Positions 33,741-46,091 of a stretch of DNA of 64,000 nucleotides are shown in pieces; the stretch's first letter is position 1; the number at the start of each line of letters is the position of its first letter. The notes beneath the pieces are model-generated. The model was not told the DNA's origin and ran no database searches. It saw nothing but the letters and a program-made list of their open reading frames with translations. The stretch comes from Mermis nigrescens (lineage: Eukaryota > Nematoda > Enoplea > Mermithida > Mermithidae), in NCBI GenBank assembly GCA_036768485.1, contig JAVLUZ010000142.1, forward strand, positions 2,975,848 through 3,039,847. The letters are read 5' to 3'. A program made the position numbers and the translations under genes.

Positions 33741-34047
33741 TGTAGTAAGAAGATGAGCAAAGGCACATGATATTTTCGGCATTTCAAAGCTCTTATGCTC
33801 AATTTTGGACATTTCTGAAGATAAGCAATGCTGTAAAGCTTTACTTGACGAAAAAGTTTATCTGAAAAAAATTAAATAATAATTAAATGGTTGTTTTGAT
33901 TAAATTAATGGAGCCAAGCGCAAAACATTTAAGAATTTTCACGCTGGAGAACGTCTCAAAAACATAGTTACGTAACTTAAATTATAAAAAAATTCAGAAA
34001 AAATTCTCCTTAACCCCTCCCTGAATACGGAACTATGTGCAAAGATA

Positions 34048-34789
34048 AGTGTTTTTTTGTACAAGGTCCCTTTGTACATGTACAAAGATGGTCCCCAAAA
34101 GTCTTTGTACATTTTGTACATACAAATTTTTGTGTACTGTAATATAGTACAGTAGCGATTTTAGTGTGGTACAACAGGGTTTTCGATCTTTGGTAGTGTA
34201 TTTTAGCTCATTTCTTGGTTTCTGACGCCAAAAATTACAAAAAATTAAACGGCGCGAAGCGGAAAAAATTTGACATTTTTTATTCTAAATGCAAATTCTG
34301 CCATTTTAAAGATATACAGGACAAACAATTACTCATTTCAGCGCAAAGCGCCGAAAATTTTTGGGAATTTTACACCTTTTTACAGTTTTTGTCTTCCCGA
34401 AAATCTTTGTACATTTTGTACACACAAATTTTTGGGTACTATAATATGGTACAGTAGCGATTTTAGTCTGGTAAAAACAGAGTTTTTCGACTTTTGGTAG
34501 TGCTAATTTCTGGGTCTCTAAGGGCAAAAATCACTAAGAATCGTCTTTAAACGGCGCGAAGCGCCAAAAAATTCGACTTCCTTTTGAAATGCAATTTTTG
34601 CCATCATAAAGATATATAGAACACATAATTACTCATTTCGGTGCGAAGCGCCGAACATTTTAGTAAATTTCAGACCTTTTTGAAATTTTTTGTCTTCCCA
34701 AAAATCTTTGTACATGTATATACAAATACGGTCCCAAAAGTCTTTGTACATCTGGAAAAATCTTTGCCGAGTACAAAAAAAAACAATAG
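34048..34789 (+). mobile_element. Family E hAT-type element, copy 2
   Basis: A 742-bp copy starts AGTGTTTTTTTGTACAAGG. Flanks CAAAGATA (34040-34047) and CATAGATA (34790-34797) match at seven of eight. It aligns with 8223-8983 throughout, including both internal tandem blocks and the GGCGC motifs (about 34250, 34340, 34553, 34640). Confidence 0.8.
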
Positions 34790-34799
34790 CATAGATACA

Positions 34800-36500
34800 T
34801 TTAATATTTAGAGCTACTATGATTGGTTTTTGGAATTTGCCTCCTTGATTTTAAAATTCCAATGCACACAAAAGAAACATAGTAGGGACGTTTAGGAGCT
34901 ATCCCTATTTTTCATTTGCCTAATAAAAATTAAAACTTAATGTATAGGTACATGAGCAGAAATTCAGTATATTTTCCAGTTTTCCTCGAAACTAAGTCAA
35001 CTACACCCTTAGCTAAAAAAAGAAGTATGCGAAAATAACATTTCCCCGGTTTTCCACAACTTCATCAGATTTTTCAAAAGCATTTAGAAGATATTCTAAT
35101 TTTCGGCTTTTTCTACGGCATTGCTATTTTTCGATTTTTAATTCTTAAAATTTCCAAAAAGTTTGAAAATTTTCAAGAATTATAAGGTTGTCTTAATATT
35201 CTAATTTTAAAACTATTTATCCCACAGATAACATTGAGAAAACATTTTTCCGCAAATCGACTACATACGTAAATACTACATTTTAAAATTGACTACGGTT
35301 CATATGGATAGATAGAATAAATGGGCAAGGTATAGATGGCCAAAGATGACGCGCCATCACCCTCGGAATTATAATGGATGGTGAAATTGCGAACGCCGCG
35401 TTACGTCCATCATGCGTCATCATCTCACAACTCATGATGACATGCGTTTTACTAGATAATTAATTGATATTGTTATTTACTAAATTATATGAAAATGTTA
35501 TTCCTAAGGTCTGAAATGTATTTTTTAGAAAAATTGCCTATTTTAGGCAATTTCATTGAGTGGATAATTCACTATCATGTAGCAAACAATTGGCGAAAAT
35601 TGTAAGACAATGGAATAATTAATACTTTTGCTATAAACTGACCAGATTGATTGAAGTTTTGCTTAACGGAGCTGTATTTTTTCACTCAAGAATTAAAAAT
35701 TTTCTAATAGTATTATATTTTACCAAAATCGCCTGACAGTACCTGGCTTTTCAAACTCCGAGGGAGGAGTAATACCCTCTCACCCCTCCCTGTGCCCTTG
35801 TTTGATAGATTAGATAGTATAATATATGGACTTCGTTAAGAGCAAGAATTCATGTCTCATCCGATAAAACGCTAGCAAGATTACCATGCGATTTCTACGA
35901 CATGAAAATCTTACTCGCATTGAATGTAAAATTGAAAAGCCTTACCCACAATGACTTAAGCGACTTGAAAAAGGTCATGCTGAATTCCAAAGCATTCGGA
36001 ATTATATTGCTGGACTGATAAGGCAAGTTAGAACCTCTAATCTTAACGTAAGAAGAAAAAGATAATCAAAATAAAGGAAACATAAAACCTGGATTCGGGA
36101 ACGTAGCAAAAAACTGCTAAACATAGCAAAAACGCAAGCTACGCAAAGCAGACTAGACTGTACTAACTTTAATGCATAAAAGGCAAGACAGCCACGGCCA
36201 ACTGTTTCTTTTCTTTCTCAGATACTTAATCTTTATTCGCAAATATTGTAGAAAAGTCAGTTATATACCTATTTACTCGTACATTTTTTATATACTCATA
36301 CTTTTTTTACGTAAATCGTTTTATGTTACATAACAGAAGATTCGCAGAAAATACAGAAGCACAAGTAAAAATCCGTACTTTACAATGTCCGATTGATATA
36401 AAAGAGAGACAATTAAATCAGGAAAGAGACGCAGTCATAAAAATAACACCTGATTATAAATGACAATAGTCAGGAAATTTAAAAGATAAAATGTTACGAT
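34800..36500. other. Nischarin intron, no gene recognised
   Basis: AT-rich. A GATGACGCGCCATCACC and GGATGGTG pair near 35345-35430 suggests a small decayed inverted repeat. A CCCTCTCACCCCTCCC repeat edge lies near 35780. No supported ORF. Confidence 0.4.
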
Positions 36501-36827
36501 CGCTGTGATTGCAGGAGACAGATAATTACCTTCAAATTCTGAAGAAGATGAAGGAAATCGAGCACGTTGCCAAAATTCAAACCAGAAGAGCTGTCCGCTA
36601 AAAAACAACGAATAAAATAAGACAAATTGTGAGGGGTGATTCAACTTATGATTAAAGTAAGGTTTTAAGTACTGGACATTTATTGTATAATATTTGGAAA
36701 AATTTTAAATTTCAATCTAAAAATTTTTAAAAAAATTTCCAATTATACTCTTTTCAGATAAACTTTGTAATTATAATCTTTTTACATATTAAAATGATAA
36801 CAAATACATACATAATTTATTCTTCAG

Positions 36828-36933
36828 GTAAATTTTTCGGACACTGCGCAGGGCACCGAAGTGGAAAGAATGATCGGATTTAATAAGACGGATATCCAAT
36901 CGCTGACTAATATGCATAGCACCGCCCCTCAAC
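36828..36933 (+). CDS. Possible exon of an unidentified nested gene
   Basis: After acceptor TTATTCTTCAG the frame reads VNFSDTAQGTEVERMIGFNK then TDIQSLTNMHSTAPQ to a weak donor GTAAAA. One base is left over, and the exon at 37259 begins with two, so the two join in frame. A further open stretch lies upstream (36514-36606, after acceptor GTGATTGCAG, reading ETDNYLQILKKMKEIEHVAK), but it ends in a stop, so how it connects is unclear. The minus-strand reading resembles nischarin only loosely and lacks a donor. Function unknown. Confidence 0.4.
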
Positions 36934-37258
36934 GTAAAATCATATCAAGTTCAAATTTTACTGGAGCAAAACAAAAAATTGATTTTCTTGTTTACGAAAA
37001 TTTTTCTACGCGATTCTTGTATCCAACTAATTTTTTCAAATTTTAAATTTAGAAAGTGGATAATGTTGAAAGTTTCCTGCATTTTAACAAGACAAAACCC
37101 ACTTCATCTATTCATGAAATGCATTCATCCTAGCATAGATATATAACTCAATTCACGATATGAAGATGATTCAGGCATTAATGTGAAGAACTTCAGTTTT
37201 ATCTTTTTTAACTCTAATTTTGCCATCATCCCATACAATTTTCCTTTTTTCCTTCTAG

Positions 37259-37380
37259 AATTCGAACCGCAAGACCTCATATGCATGCCTGATCATTACC
37301 AGGACACATCTGTGCCTCTTCCCACCAGCACTGCCGAGGTGCAAGTTTATTTAGCAAAACGGATGTCATGCATTCATTAA
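37259..37380 (+). CDS. Possible terminal exon of the same unidentified gene
   Basis: After the strong acceptor TTTTCCTTCTAG the frame reads FEPQDLICMPDHYQDTSVPL then PTSTAEVQVYLAKRMSCIH and TAA. AATAAA follows at 37443-37448. Good acceptor, balanced peptide and polyadenylation signal together support a real last exon on the strand opposite nischarin. No family recognised. Confidence 0.5.
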
Positions 37381-37442
37381 TCAAGTTATAATGCGTCAAT
37401 AGATTTCTGTTTTTGAATGTAAACTAATTGACATGCTGTTAA

Positions 37443-37448
37443 AATAAA
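37443..37448 (+). promoter_or_regulatory. Polyadenylation signal
   Basis: AATAAA 63 bases after the stop at 37380, same strand as the candidate exons. Confidence 0.5.
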
Positions 37449-37498
37449 CTCTGCATCAGCTCTTATTTATTATCGTTTAAATAACTTAACTTACTGTC

Positions 37499-37688
37499 AG
37501 TAGCGGATCCAGAATTTTCCTAAGGGGGGCGGTACCCCTAAGGGGGAGGCGCGGAACCCTGACTTGGGCGGAAAAATTAGACGTTTTAACCCGAAAATCG
37601 CTCAAAAATCCTCAATTTTGTGCGCTATTTTGGGCCAATGGGGGAGGGCGGCCGCCCCCCCCACGCCCCTCCCTAAATCCGCCCCTGC
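37499..37688 (+). mobile_element. Short hAT-type MITE (AGTAGCGGATCCAG ends)
   Basis: A 190-bp element starts AGTAGCGGATCCAGAATTTT and ends AAATCCGCCCCTGC. Perfect 8-bp duplication TTACTGTC (37491-37498 and 37689-37696), nine if the preceding C is counted. The CAGxGGCGGATCCAG end is common in hAT elements. Confidence 0.8.
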
Positions 37689-37798
37689 TTACTGTCGTTC
37701 GCCTTAAATTTCATGATTGATTTTATTAACATGAGAATACAAAAAGTGCTCATTATGCTAAGCATTATGAATGGTACAGGGAACAAGCAACATTATAC

Positions 37799-37966
37799 CT
37801 GATGCAGACTCTGGCATTTTCATACGTTCAGTGATGGCATGCAGATGCAACGGACTTAACTCATAATAATCGCTCGATGACAAAATTTCAACGCCGTACG
37901 AGGAGAACTGCTCAGCAAGTTCTTCACATATACTCCATACTTCCTTAAAAATATCAAACAGTATGT
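37799..37966 (-). CDS. NISCH: Nischarin exon: region after the PX domain
   Basis: Reads FDIFKEVWSICEELAEQFSS then YGVEILSSSDYYELSPLHLH and AITERMKMPESAS. The SPLHLHAITERM block matches remembered nischarin GPLQLYAVTEQL. The acceptor is GATGTGGTAG before 37966, which needs one base from the preceding exon. The PX exon at 57075 ends in phase 0, so a small exon may lie between them or the true donor there was altered. Donor GTATAA follows 37799, leaving one base that fits the next exon. Confidence 0.8.
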
Positions 37967-38465
37967 CTACCACATCAAACGATCAGTAGCGCGATCAATT
38001 ATAGATTAATGATAGACCGAGCTCCGGCCAATGCCCCAGCGCTAGCGGCCTATGAAAAACAAAAAAAATCAGCGAAATTATAATAACATAACCTTTTTAT
38101 CCCATTATACAGCGCAATACTTATTAAATGTTATGCAAAATTAAGTTAAAATTAAATTCAGTGTCTCACGTCTTGGCGATCCAATGAATAATATTCGAAA
38201 AATAAAAAACAACCGATATTAACAAAATGAACGTAATCAACGGTATTAATTGCAAAATTCAATACGTCTTATCGATTATTTTCGGGAAAAAACATTTAAA
38301 ATATTAAAGGCACCCTGCTATAGTATTTCTCAATTTTGGGCTCAGAAATAGAGCTATACAGCCTTATTGGGGCTCAGAAAATTAGCTATATAGCCTTTTT
38401 CGGACTCAGAAGCATACCGTGTGAGTTCACAAATGCTATATAGTAGTCGTTTCTGAGTTTGAAAA

Positions 38466-38467
<2 letters not shown>

Positions 38468-38547
<80 letters not shown>
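38468..38547. repeat. (TA)n tract, left segment
   Basis: About 80 bp of pure TA. It ends where the 38556-39608 element begins. Ile-Tyr ORFs through this and the other TA tracts are not genes. Confidence 0.95.
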
Positions 38548-38553
<6 letters not shown>

Positions 38554-38555
38554 TA

Positions 38556-39605
38556 AGGTGTGCCAGGTCCCGGCCCCGGCGCCCGGGCCGGAGGCTGGCC
38601 CCGACGCCGGGGCCGGGGCCTGTAAAAACGATGAAAAATTAATGAAAATCGAACAAAATTAATCTTTTTTGCCTAATTACGCAACATAATATTTATTTAT
38701 TCGCAAAAATAAGCTAAATTTCGTTAAAATTAAGCTTAGGCTGCTGTTGTGTTTCGCTTCAAGTAATCTAATAATCAAGATTTGAGTGAGCATTGAAACA
38801 AGTCGATACATTCTTGAATAGCTTAGCTCTATTAAGAATTTTTATTGCGAAAATAAGCACGTTTGACCGATAATTCTTAGACAATAAAGTTTAAAATGCA
38901 AGGGACTTCCACCAGTGTCTGTAAAATTGTTTTATAAATCGATGTATGTACGTATGTACCTTAAAAAAATGCTAGGGTGCGGCAACTTATTTTATCACCT
39001 AGATAGAATTCGTTTGCTTTAATATATGCAATTTTTCACTAATTTCTGGCGCTGTGCGCCAAATAATAGAGCAAATGTCTTCATTTTTGTGTGGTTTTCA
39101 ATTAATTTTTTAAATATTATTTTAATTTGATTATGCATGTTCCCTAATCTTGGTAAATGATTTTTCGTCGTACAAGCATTTTTCGCCCCTATGATTTTGT
39201 TGATATTCTAGAGACAAATTTTTCAAGCGTGTAGTTAATCTCTGGGTTACTTATTTGTCGTGCAATGTAATCGTAATCTTTCGTATTGTACTGTTTTGAT
39301 CGTCTATTTCTTTCATCGAATCAGCATAAATACTATAGAAAAGTCATATTCTGTTCAGCTTAGCTTATTGTTTTCTATGCCTAACAGCTATATTCACAAT
39401 TATTTATTAATTTTTTGTTTATTTCTCTTTTATCTGCTCATTTTTAAGTCTTTAATTCATTAAAGCAATATGTAATTGCTTACAATAGTAATACTAAGAT
39501 GTTAGGTCAGTATAGAAATAATGTGGATGCTTGGTATAGCTTAGTAAATATAGGGTATATGTTTTGTACAGGCCCCGGCCCCGGCAAAAGAGCGGCCCCG
39601 GCACA

Positions 39606-39608
<3 letters not shown>
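38556..39608 (+). mobile_element. Element with GGCCCC-type subterminal repeats, inserted in (TA)n
   Basis: Left end AGGTGTGCCAGGTCCCGG, right end GCGGCCCCGGCACATCT, an inverted pair. Both are followed inward by GC-rich hexamer runs (GGCCCC, GGCGCC). (TA)n adjoins both sides. The 1-kb core is AT-rich, without a supported gene, and contains one GGCGCTGTGCGCC motif (39049). Related to 39675-40772. Confidence 0.65.

Positions 39609-39674
<66 letters not shown>
39609..39674. repeat. (TA)n tract, middle segment
   Basis: About 65 bp of TA between two GC-ended elements. Confidence 0.95.
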
Positions 39675-39680
<6 letters not shown>

Positions 39681-40772
39681 GTCCTGGGCACCGGCACCGG
39701 CGCCGGTGCCTAAGCACCGGCACCGGGCCGGTGCTAGGCTGGTACCGGCACCGGTGCCGGTGCTAGATAAAAGAGAAAAATTAGTGTAAAAAGAATAATT
39801 GAAGCTCATTTATCACCAATTAAATGAATAAAGGCGCAAAAAGGTAGCATTTTGTTAATAAAATCTTCTGATTAGCATAGTAAAGCATTTTGACTGAACT
39901 TCAGAACAAGTCTTCGAGCTTTAAAAATGAATTATTCATTTAACGAAACATATCTTATTGAAAACATCAATTAACAGCAAGAAGCGTGGACACTAATAAA
40001 TAAAGTAAATAAAAATTAAAAACATCGACATATAGAGTGGAAAGTTCTTCTAATTCTACCATCTGTAGGCAAGAAGGATGAGTACTACAAAGTAGTTTTC
40101 AACTTAATTTCATCAAATCCATTTTTATTTTTCCATTTCGTGAGCAGAAGACCGTAAAACGCAGCTAGAATTTTAAAATAGTTTTTATGCCAAACTTTTT
40201 CCTGCAAATTATTCAGAAAAAGCTTGTTAAAACTTTGTAAATGAACTTCTATGTAAGTCTTTTGCATTACTAATATATCCCATGTTTGTTTTCAGAGGCT
40301 TTTGAAAATGTGAAATGATAAACTCAAATGATTTAACCTCAAAAAGTTTTTGTGGCTATTTTCATGTTTGTTTCTTACTAGTTGAATATTTCACTAATGC
40401 ACTAAAACCAAGTTTCGATTTGACTAAAGAATCAACTACTGCACAAGCCAATCCTGATTGCGCTACACTTAAACTTATAATACACTATTTAACTTATATT
40501 TTTCTTCGAATTTCAATTTTATTACAATTTTTTGTTTGTTTAATGCTTAAGTGAGAAAATTAATATGTATTCATAAATTAAAAATGATGAAGTCGTTACT
40601 AGCCAAATGAAATTTTCCCCTAATATGTATAGCCGGTGAAAAATAGGTACAAATTTAACCCTTTTTGAAGAAGCATAGTACACTATATAATATGCTAATG
40701 TAGCAACGGCACCGGCGCCGGTACAGGGGTACCGGCACCGGAACAGGTAAAAAGCGGCACCGGGACATCACT
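39675..40772 (+). mobile_element. Second GC-ended element inserted in (TA)n
   Basis: Left end AGTGATGTCCTGGGCACCGG and right end GGCACCGGGACATCACT are inverted copies. GGCACC/GGTGCC hexamers run about 90 bp inside each end. (TA)n adjoins both sides, so an 8-bp duplication of TATATATA would be invisible. AGTGATGTCC resembles hAT ends. ORFs at 40085-40554 are short and unconvincing. Confidence 0.7.
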
Positions 40773-41007
<235 letters not shown>

Positions 41008-42243
41008 AACTTGCGCACCTATAGAGCCTTTCCATCCATTAGGGTACGACAAACTTTTTTTGTCATATAAATAGTATGCAATTTCATTCATCAAACTGCT
41101 GCCTTAATTTATGACTTCGCCGAATAACATGCACTATCTTTATTTTGGATTGGTCTTCTAATGTTCAGTTTGCAGTTTCGCTTTCTTACTATTATCTAGA
41201 CACAGCACACTTCCTGCATTGCATAAAAAATTAGGACCATTACAAACCTTTTCACTAGCATTCTATGCTACGAAAAGCTGAAGTTTTAAGACATAAGTAA
41301 AGTACAAACGACTATAATTTTTACCTAAAAAGTTTGTGCATTATGCTAATATCCAATGATTTTTCATCTACGCTTCAAATACAGGTACGTAGATGATTCT
41401 CCGAATTTCGGAGAAGGATCAGACCCGTAAACAAAATTTTATAGTTGAGATGCGAAAATTTTGAAGTAAAATATGTCGACAAAGAATCACTAGAGGATGG
41501 ACAGAAATGATAGCATTTTTGTGAGTTAATGGTGAGTTTGTACAATAGGAGGAAAATTTCAAAAAATTAAAAAAAATTTCATTTTATTTGAAAAAATAAT
41601 AAATCTAGTGCAAAGCGCCGAAAATATAGGGTTTATTAGCTCAAAAACGTGTTAAAATCTATTTTAGCGGCCTTGTAAATTGCGCTTCAAGAACTTTTAG
41701 TTTTTTTTCAATGAGGAACCCCCACACACAACAATCGTACTTCCAGAATCTTGAATGCACTGATTCTCCCAGTCTTCCCAATGCTAAGTGGTCATCAGCT
41801 TCACATGTGCGGCGCTCAGATTAAAAAGGCGTTACTAATTATGTGCCGCAATTTTAAGGAATAAGGCAAATCGAGAGCAGAAAACGTGTCTCGCATTTGT
41901 CTTTTGATGAGGGCGATATGTCAGGATTAATTTAAGACAAGTTATAGGCAGTGAATCTTATTTTATACAATTAAATCTAAAACGATTTAGCAAATTCATG
42001 ACGTTTAAATGACAAGATCAATTATCTTTTGCTTGCCGCAGGCGAGTCAGTTGTTAAGAATATCTTTATGAATAGGCTTACGATTAGAGTTCGTGCTGAA
42101 AAATATTTAGTGATATGACTTCAATGAAGAGAAACTTTTTAATATCATTTTCGCATAATAATAAATTAAAGTCAAGCCAAAGTCGCCCAGCAATGCCTGG
42201 TTTGTGAACGTTCATAACTGATTGATTGATAAAACCGGCCAAC
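41008..42243. other. Nischarin intron, no gene recognised
   Basis: AT-rich, with one AGTGCAAAGCGCCG motif at about 41607. No exon, RNA gene or bounded element was found. Confidence 0.4.
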
Positions 42244-42271
42244 CATACATGCACACAGGGAGAGATGAGAG

Positions 42272-42458
42272 CATACATGTAAGAGGGGATGGGGATCCCT
42301 CCCATCCAAAGTCGGACGTCCCCCATCTCCCCACAGAGCCAGAAAATTTTTGCCCCCCCCGATTTTTGAAGTCAATTTGTTTGGCCGATTTTAGGCATTT
42401 TTTGGCCAAAATTTGGTGATCATTTACGTCAACCCCATTTTGAGCCGTTACATGCATA
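42272..42458 (+). mobile_element. Family C MITE inside the family D copy
   Basis: Starts CATACATGTAAGAGGGG and ends GAGCCGTTACATGCATA. Duplication GATGAGAG (42264-42271) and GGTGAGAG (42459-42466) matches at seven of eight. Confidence 0.75.
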
Positions 42459-42898
42459 GGTGAGAGGGAGGTATTAATCTTCGCTGAAGGAATCAAAAGT
42501 TAGGTACTGTCGAGCAGTGTGAACCAAGAATAGTGTATTTTCAAGTTATTTTGACGTAAAAATAGCCAAAAGTGCATTTTACTGTAGCAAAATTCCGGAT
42601 CTTACCCCTCCCTGACCCAAAAATCACAATTTTATTCCTCCCTAGTGGTGATGAAACGGATCCTAAATTTCAATCGATCGGGATCCGGATCCTAGTTTTT
42701 GCAACTTCCAGATCCGTATCCGGATCTTAATTATCACAACTTCCGGATCCGGATCAGGGTAGCAAAAATTTTAACTTCCGGATCCGGATCTAATACACAT
42801 AATTAATCCTTGCTGGTTTAATATACCATTAGCTGTTGATTTGGTGTTATGCACTATTATAATTATCCTGCCTGCCTATTGGTGCCTAACGGGCAAGT

Positions 42899-43662
42899 GT
42901 TTTTTGTACAAGGTCCCTTACATATACAAAGACGGTCTCCAAGCCCTTGTCCATTTTGCACATGTAAATTCTGGGTTATACCTAATATAATATAGAACAG
43001 TAAGGCTTTTTGTAAGGTAACACTGGGTTTTTCGATTTTTTTGGTGTAATTTAGCCTATTTCTGGGTTTCTGAGAATAAAAAATTATAGAAAAATTTATC
43101 GATAGAAAAGTTTTAACATTGTTACCATTTACAAGAAGAATTTAGCCGCCTTTTTATTTATAAGGCCTCAAAACTTAATTCGCGGGCATCAAGAAATTTA
43201 GTTATTTTTAAAGTTTCAAACAGAATTTTGAAGCTTTGGGAAAGGAAACATAACAGAAAATTATCAACTGTTTCCAAAACAGTTTTGACATACTTACATA
43301 CCTTAGATCAATTCAAACTTAGGTTTTTAGCAGATAACAAGGCAAATTATTCAACTGTATGAAGGCACTAGAGTTTCTGACTAATTGAAACTTAACTCAA
43401 CAATAAGGGTTCATTGAGAAAAATAGCACCATAACCAGCCCAAACGCTATGAAATTTTACGTTTTTGCCTTTTTAAACACAATTTTAGCCATTATAAAGA
43501 CATTTGAAAGTGAATACTAATTACAGCGGGAAACGTCGAAAATTCTTGGAAATTTAAGACAATTTTACTGTTTTTGTCCTCCCAAAAACTATTGTACATA
43601 TAAAAAGGAGTCTCAAAAAGTCTTTGCACGTGCACTGAAAAAATCTGACAAATACAAAAAAA
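42899..43662 (+). mobile_element. Family E element, diverged copy 3
   Basis: Starts AGTGTTTTTTGTACAAGG and ends near AATACAAAAAAAATCGTGC. Aligns with the other two copies but is more diverged and lacks most GGCGC motifs. No clear duplication. Confidence 0.65.
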
Positions 43663-43796
43663 ATCGTGCTCAGAGGATCGACGGATATGGTAAAAAAGCA
43701 AATCTGGGTTTTCCAAGTTTTATCTTCATGCATTAGAATACCTTTCAGCTGCCGTGACTAGTTTCCTGTTCAAACTGCTTTTTAGTGGGATGGGAC

Positions 43797-44037
43797 CATA
43801 CGTAGGCAGCACCAACATTCTGCGAGGGGGGGTGTGCAAGATTTTTCAAAGGTCAAAAAATGGCCTTTAAAATGGTGGTATGGCAAAAAAACACCATTTT
43901 TCAACGTTTCTCGTCGAGCACTATCCATTGGCATCAAAAAATTGCGAAAAAAAAACAAAAAAAGGGGGGGTATCTTGGTTTCTGGGGGGTTTGGTTTCTC
44001 GGGGGTGCATACCCCCAAACCCCCACGTCCAGGTGTG
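43797..44037 (+). mobile_element. Family A MITE inside the 1.8-kb hAT-type element
   Basis: A 241-bp copy starts CATACGTAGGCAGC and ends CGTCCAGGTGTG. Perfect 8-bp duplication GATGGGAC (43789-43796 and 44038-44045). Confidence 0.85.
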
Positions 44038-45406
44038 GATGGGACTAGAATAATATATCAACCAAAGCGCAATCTTCTGTATGGTTAAAAAGTTTAAAAA
44101 ATTTTCTAAAGTATAATGGGTCAGAGGTTGACTTTAGTGATTAGTATTAATATTTGTGTCTTGATGTATGTGGAAAACTAAAACTGTTCCCTTTGAGAAA
44201 CTGATTTTGTTTTAATTCTAACTATAACTCCATAACTGTCACATTTTCAGATAAAAGTGAAAGATTTCAGATCTGTATTTGTTTGATGGAACGCCTAAAG
44301 AGTCGTTTCCGGATCCGGGTAATAAAAATTTAAAGTTCCAGATCCGGGTAGTGAAAATTCAAACTCCCGGATCCGGATCCGGGTAGCAAAATTCAAACTT
44401 CTGAATCCGGATCCTGAAAACACATGGTTAATACCGGATCCGGATCCAGTTACCCGTTTCAGCACTACTCCCTAGACAGCCTGACCTTGTGCATCTATGC
44501 AGCCAACCTTTTAAGGAATTCGTTCTACCCGAGCTCTACCATGCATAAACACATAGTGCATTCATTATTTCTTCTTTTGGTCAATCTAATTAAAATAAAC
44601 ATCAAATTAATTTGTTTTTAAATAACATGGATTCATTGTATGAAATTTAGATTACATTCCCAAAAATTACTAGTCGCTGCCATCTAAAATTCAGAGCCGT
44701 TTTTAATTCAGACATTACTCGTACGACTACCAATTAAATGTCTGTTACAAAATGATCTTGCTACTGTTATGCGAAAAACAAAGAAATAATAGATGACGAA
44801 AATCTTTGCTTGAAAAAAGAAATGATACCTGGTCTCGCTCTTACCTAATCACCAGCCGTGACCTAGACGATAATTACTTATTACATAAACAAGAATTCAG
44901 ACGTGCCGACATAATATTACGAGCAACCGTCTATCGGTGCAGCAAGCTTATTTTTAGTTGATAATTGCTACGACAAAACCGACTAAATAAGACTGAGTTG
45001 ACCTGATTTTTATTCTGTAGCACTAGGTACCTATAGCGGTCTACATGCATGCGTGAGCGTTCCAAATCGAAGCGATCGTCAAATTACAAAATTTTAAAGA
45101 AAATGTCAAGATGACCAAATTATATTAAGATCAGAGCGACGAAATCAAATGCTATTATACCTCATCGTTCTTCTATGGTTTACTAATTCCTCGAGTCAGT
45201 TTGACCACGAATAAACTGATAGTTATGTTATTGCTTAAACATTATGAAATGAAGCGCGAGTGATTGCATGGATCTATATAAATTGAGATGATAAATTTAG
45301 AGGCACCTCAGCATTATTAGAGGAACAGTAAACACAAAACGTGTTTTGTAAGAAAGTTATAAGATGAGCGTCGATCCGTCCTAGATCAGAAACTGACTTT
45401 TTAATA

Positions 45407-45897
45407 ATGGATTCAGAGACGCGTACATATGATTGCGGGAACGGTACTGCGATACAAACGACTTCGTGCAACCAGCTACAATTTCTAGTTAAGGTGTTAG
45501 CCTTCGGTTGCTGTATTATCGTCACTGTTATACAAAATTCGCTATTAGACTATTTTCTTGTCCTTTACACCAGCAACGGTGCATGGCTTTGGTTGCTTTC
45601 CGGCGATTGTGCAGTGCTTGTTGTCTTTACGTGGTCGGCTTTATTTGCCCTTAAGCGACAAAGGTATTCGAGAAACACAAATGAAAACGATCTTGAAGCA
45701 CGGGGCAATGCAACATCTAGTGCGTCCAATCAAGCAACGAACGAAAAAATAAACGAGGAGAGATCAAATGCAGAATCAATGCGTTCGGACGCAAATGCAA
45801 CACCATTTATTTCCATAGCTTGGTTGGTGTATTCAATAAATATCAGTGTGAAAATCCTTGCCCTCAAAGTGATGAAAGGTCCGCAGACGTATGAAAG
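45407..45897 (+). CDS. TMEM121-like gene, exon 1
   Basis: Codons 1-163 of a 382-aa multi-pass membrane protein. ATG at 45407 is the first after an in-frame TGA at 45365. The exon ends GAAAG before donor GTAAGA. Hydrophobic segments lie near residues 27-48 and 57-78 (VKVLAFGCCIIVTVIQNSLL; LWLLSGDCAVLVVFTWSALF). A polar, Asn/Ser/Glu-rich loop of about 50 residues follows (82-130), then a third segment (FISIAWLVYSINISVKILAL). GDCAVLVVF resembles GDICFLIVL and the third segment resembles a matching one in remembered human TMEM121. Molecular role of that family is not established. The gene lies in a nischarin intron on the opposite strand. Confidence 0.75.
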
Positions 45898-46091
45898 GTA
45901 AGATAATAATTTGAAACTACAACCACATTCAAATATTATGGTAGGTATTATGAAGACTGAAAATTATTTTTTATCACCCTGGAAATTTCTTGTTCCGCTT
46001 TTCTTCAAAAACTCAACATTTCCTTTCGATTGTTAATCTTTCCGTTAGAGAGGCAGTCTAGTCGTCTAGACTGCTGTCACTAGGTTGCGGT

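Larger units (their letters stand above)
42646..44467 (+). mobile_element. 1.8-kb hAT-type element with GGATCCGG repeats, inside the family D copy
   Basis: Left end TGGTGATGAAACGGATCC, right end CCCGTTTCAGCACTA. Perfect 8-bp duplication CTCCCTAG (42638-42645 and 44468-44475). Both ends carry GGATCCGGATCC-rich stretches (42655-42795 and 44305-44455). In the family D copy at 56839 the sequence runs through this site uninterrupted (CCCTCTCTGACCAACCTGGC), confirming the borders. Carries a family E copy and a family A copy; no transposase. Confidence 0.85.
42244..44499 (+). mobile_element. Family D MITE carrying two later insertions
   Basis: Host parts are 42244-42271, 42459-42645 and 44468-44499. 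It starts CATACATGCACACAGGG and ends CCTTGTGCATCTATG. Flanks CGGCCAAC (42236-42243) and CAGCCAAC (44500-44507) match at seven of eight. The uninterrupted copy at 56839-57070 shows what the empty sites looked like. Confidence 0.8.

Noticed and set aside
36828..36960. Minus-strand reading as another nischarin exon
   Set aside because: It has a vague resemblance (HFGALRSVRKIYL) but no GT donor at the needed point, and the 32642-32793 exon already supplies that region in phase. The plus-strand exon reading has an acceptor and phase match.
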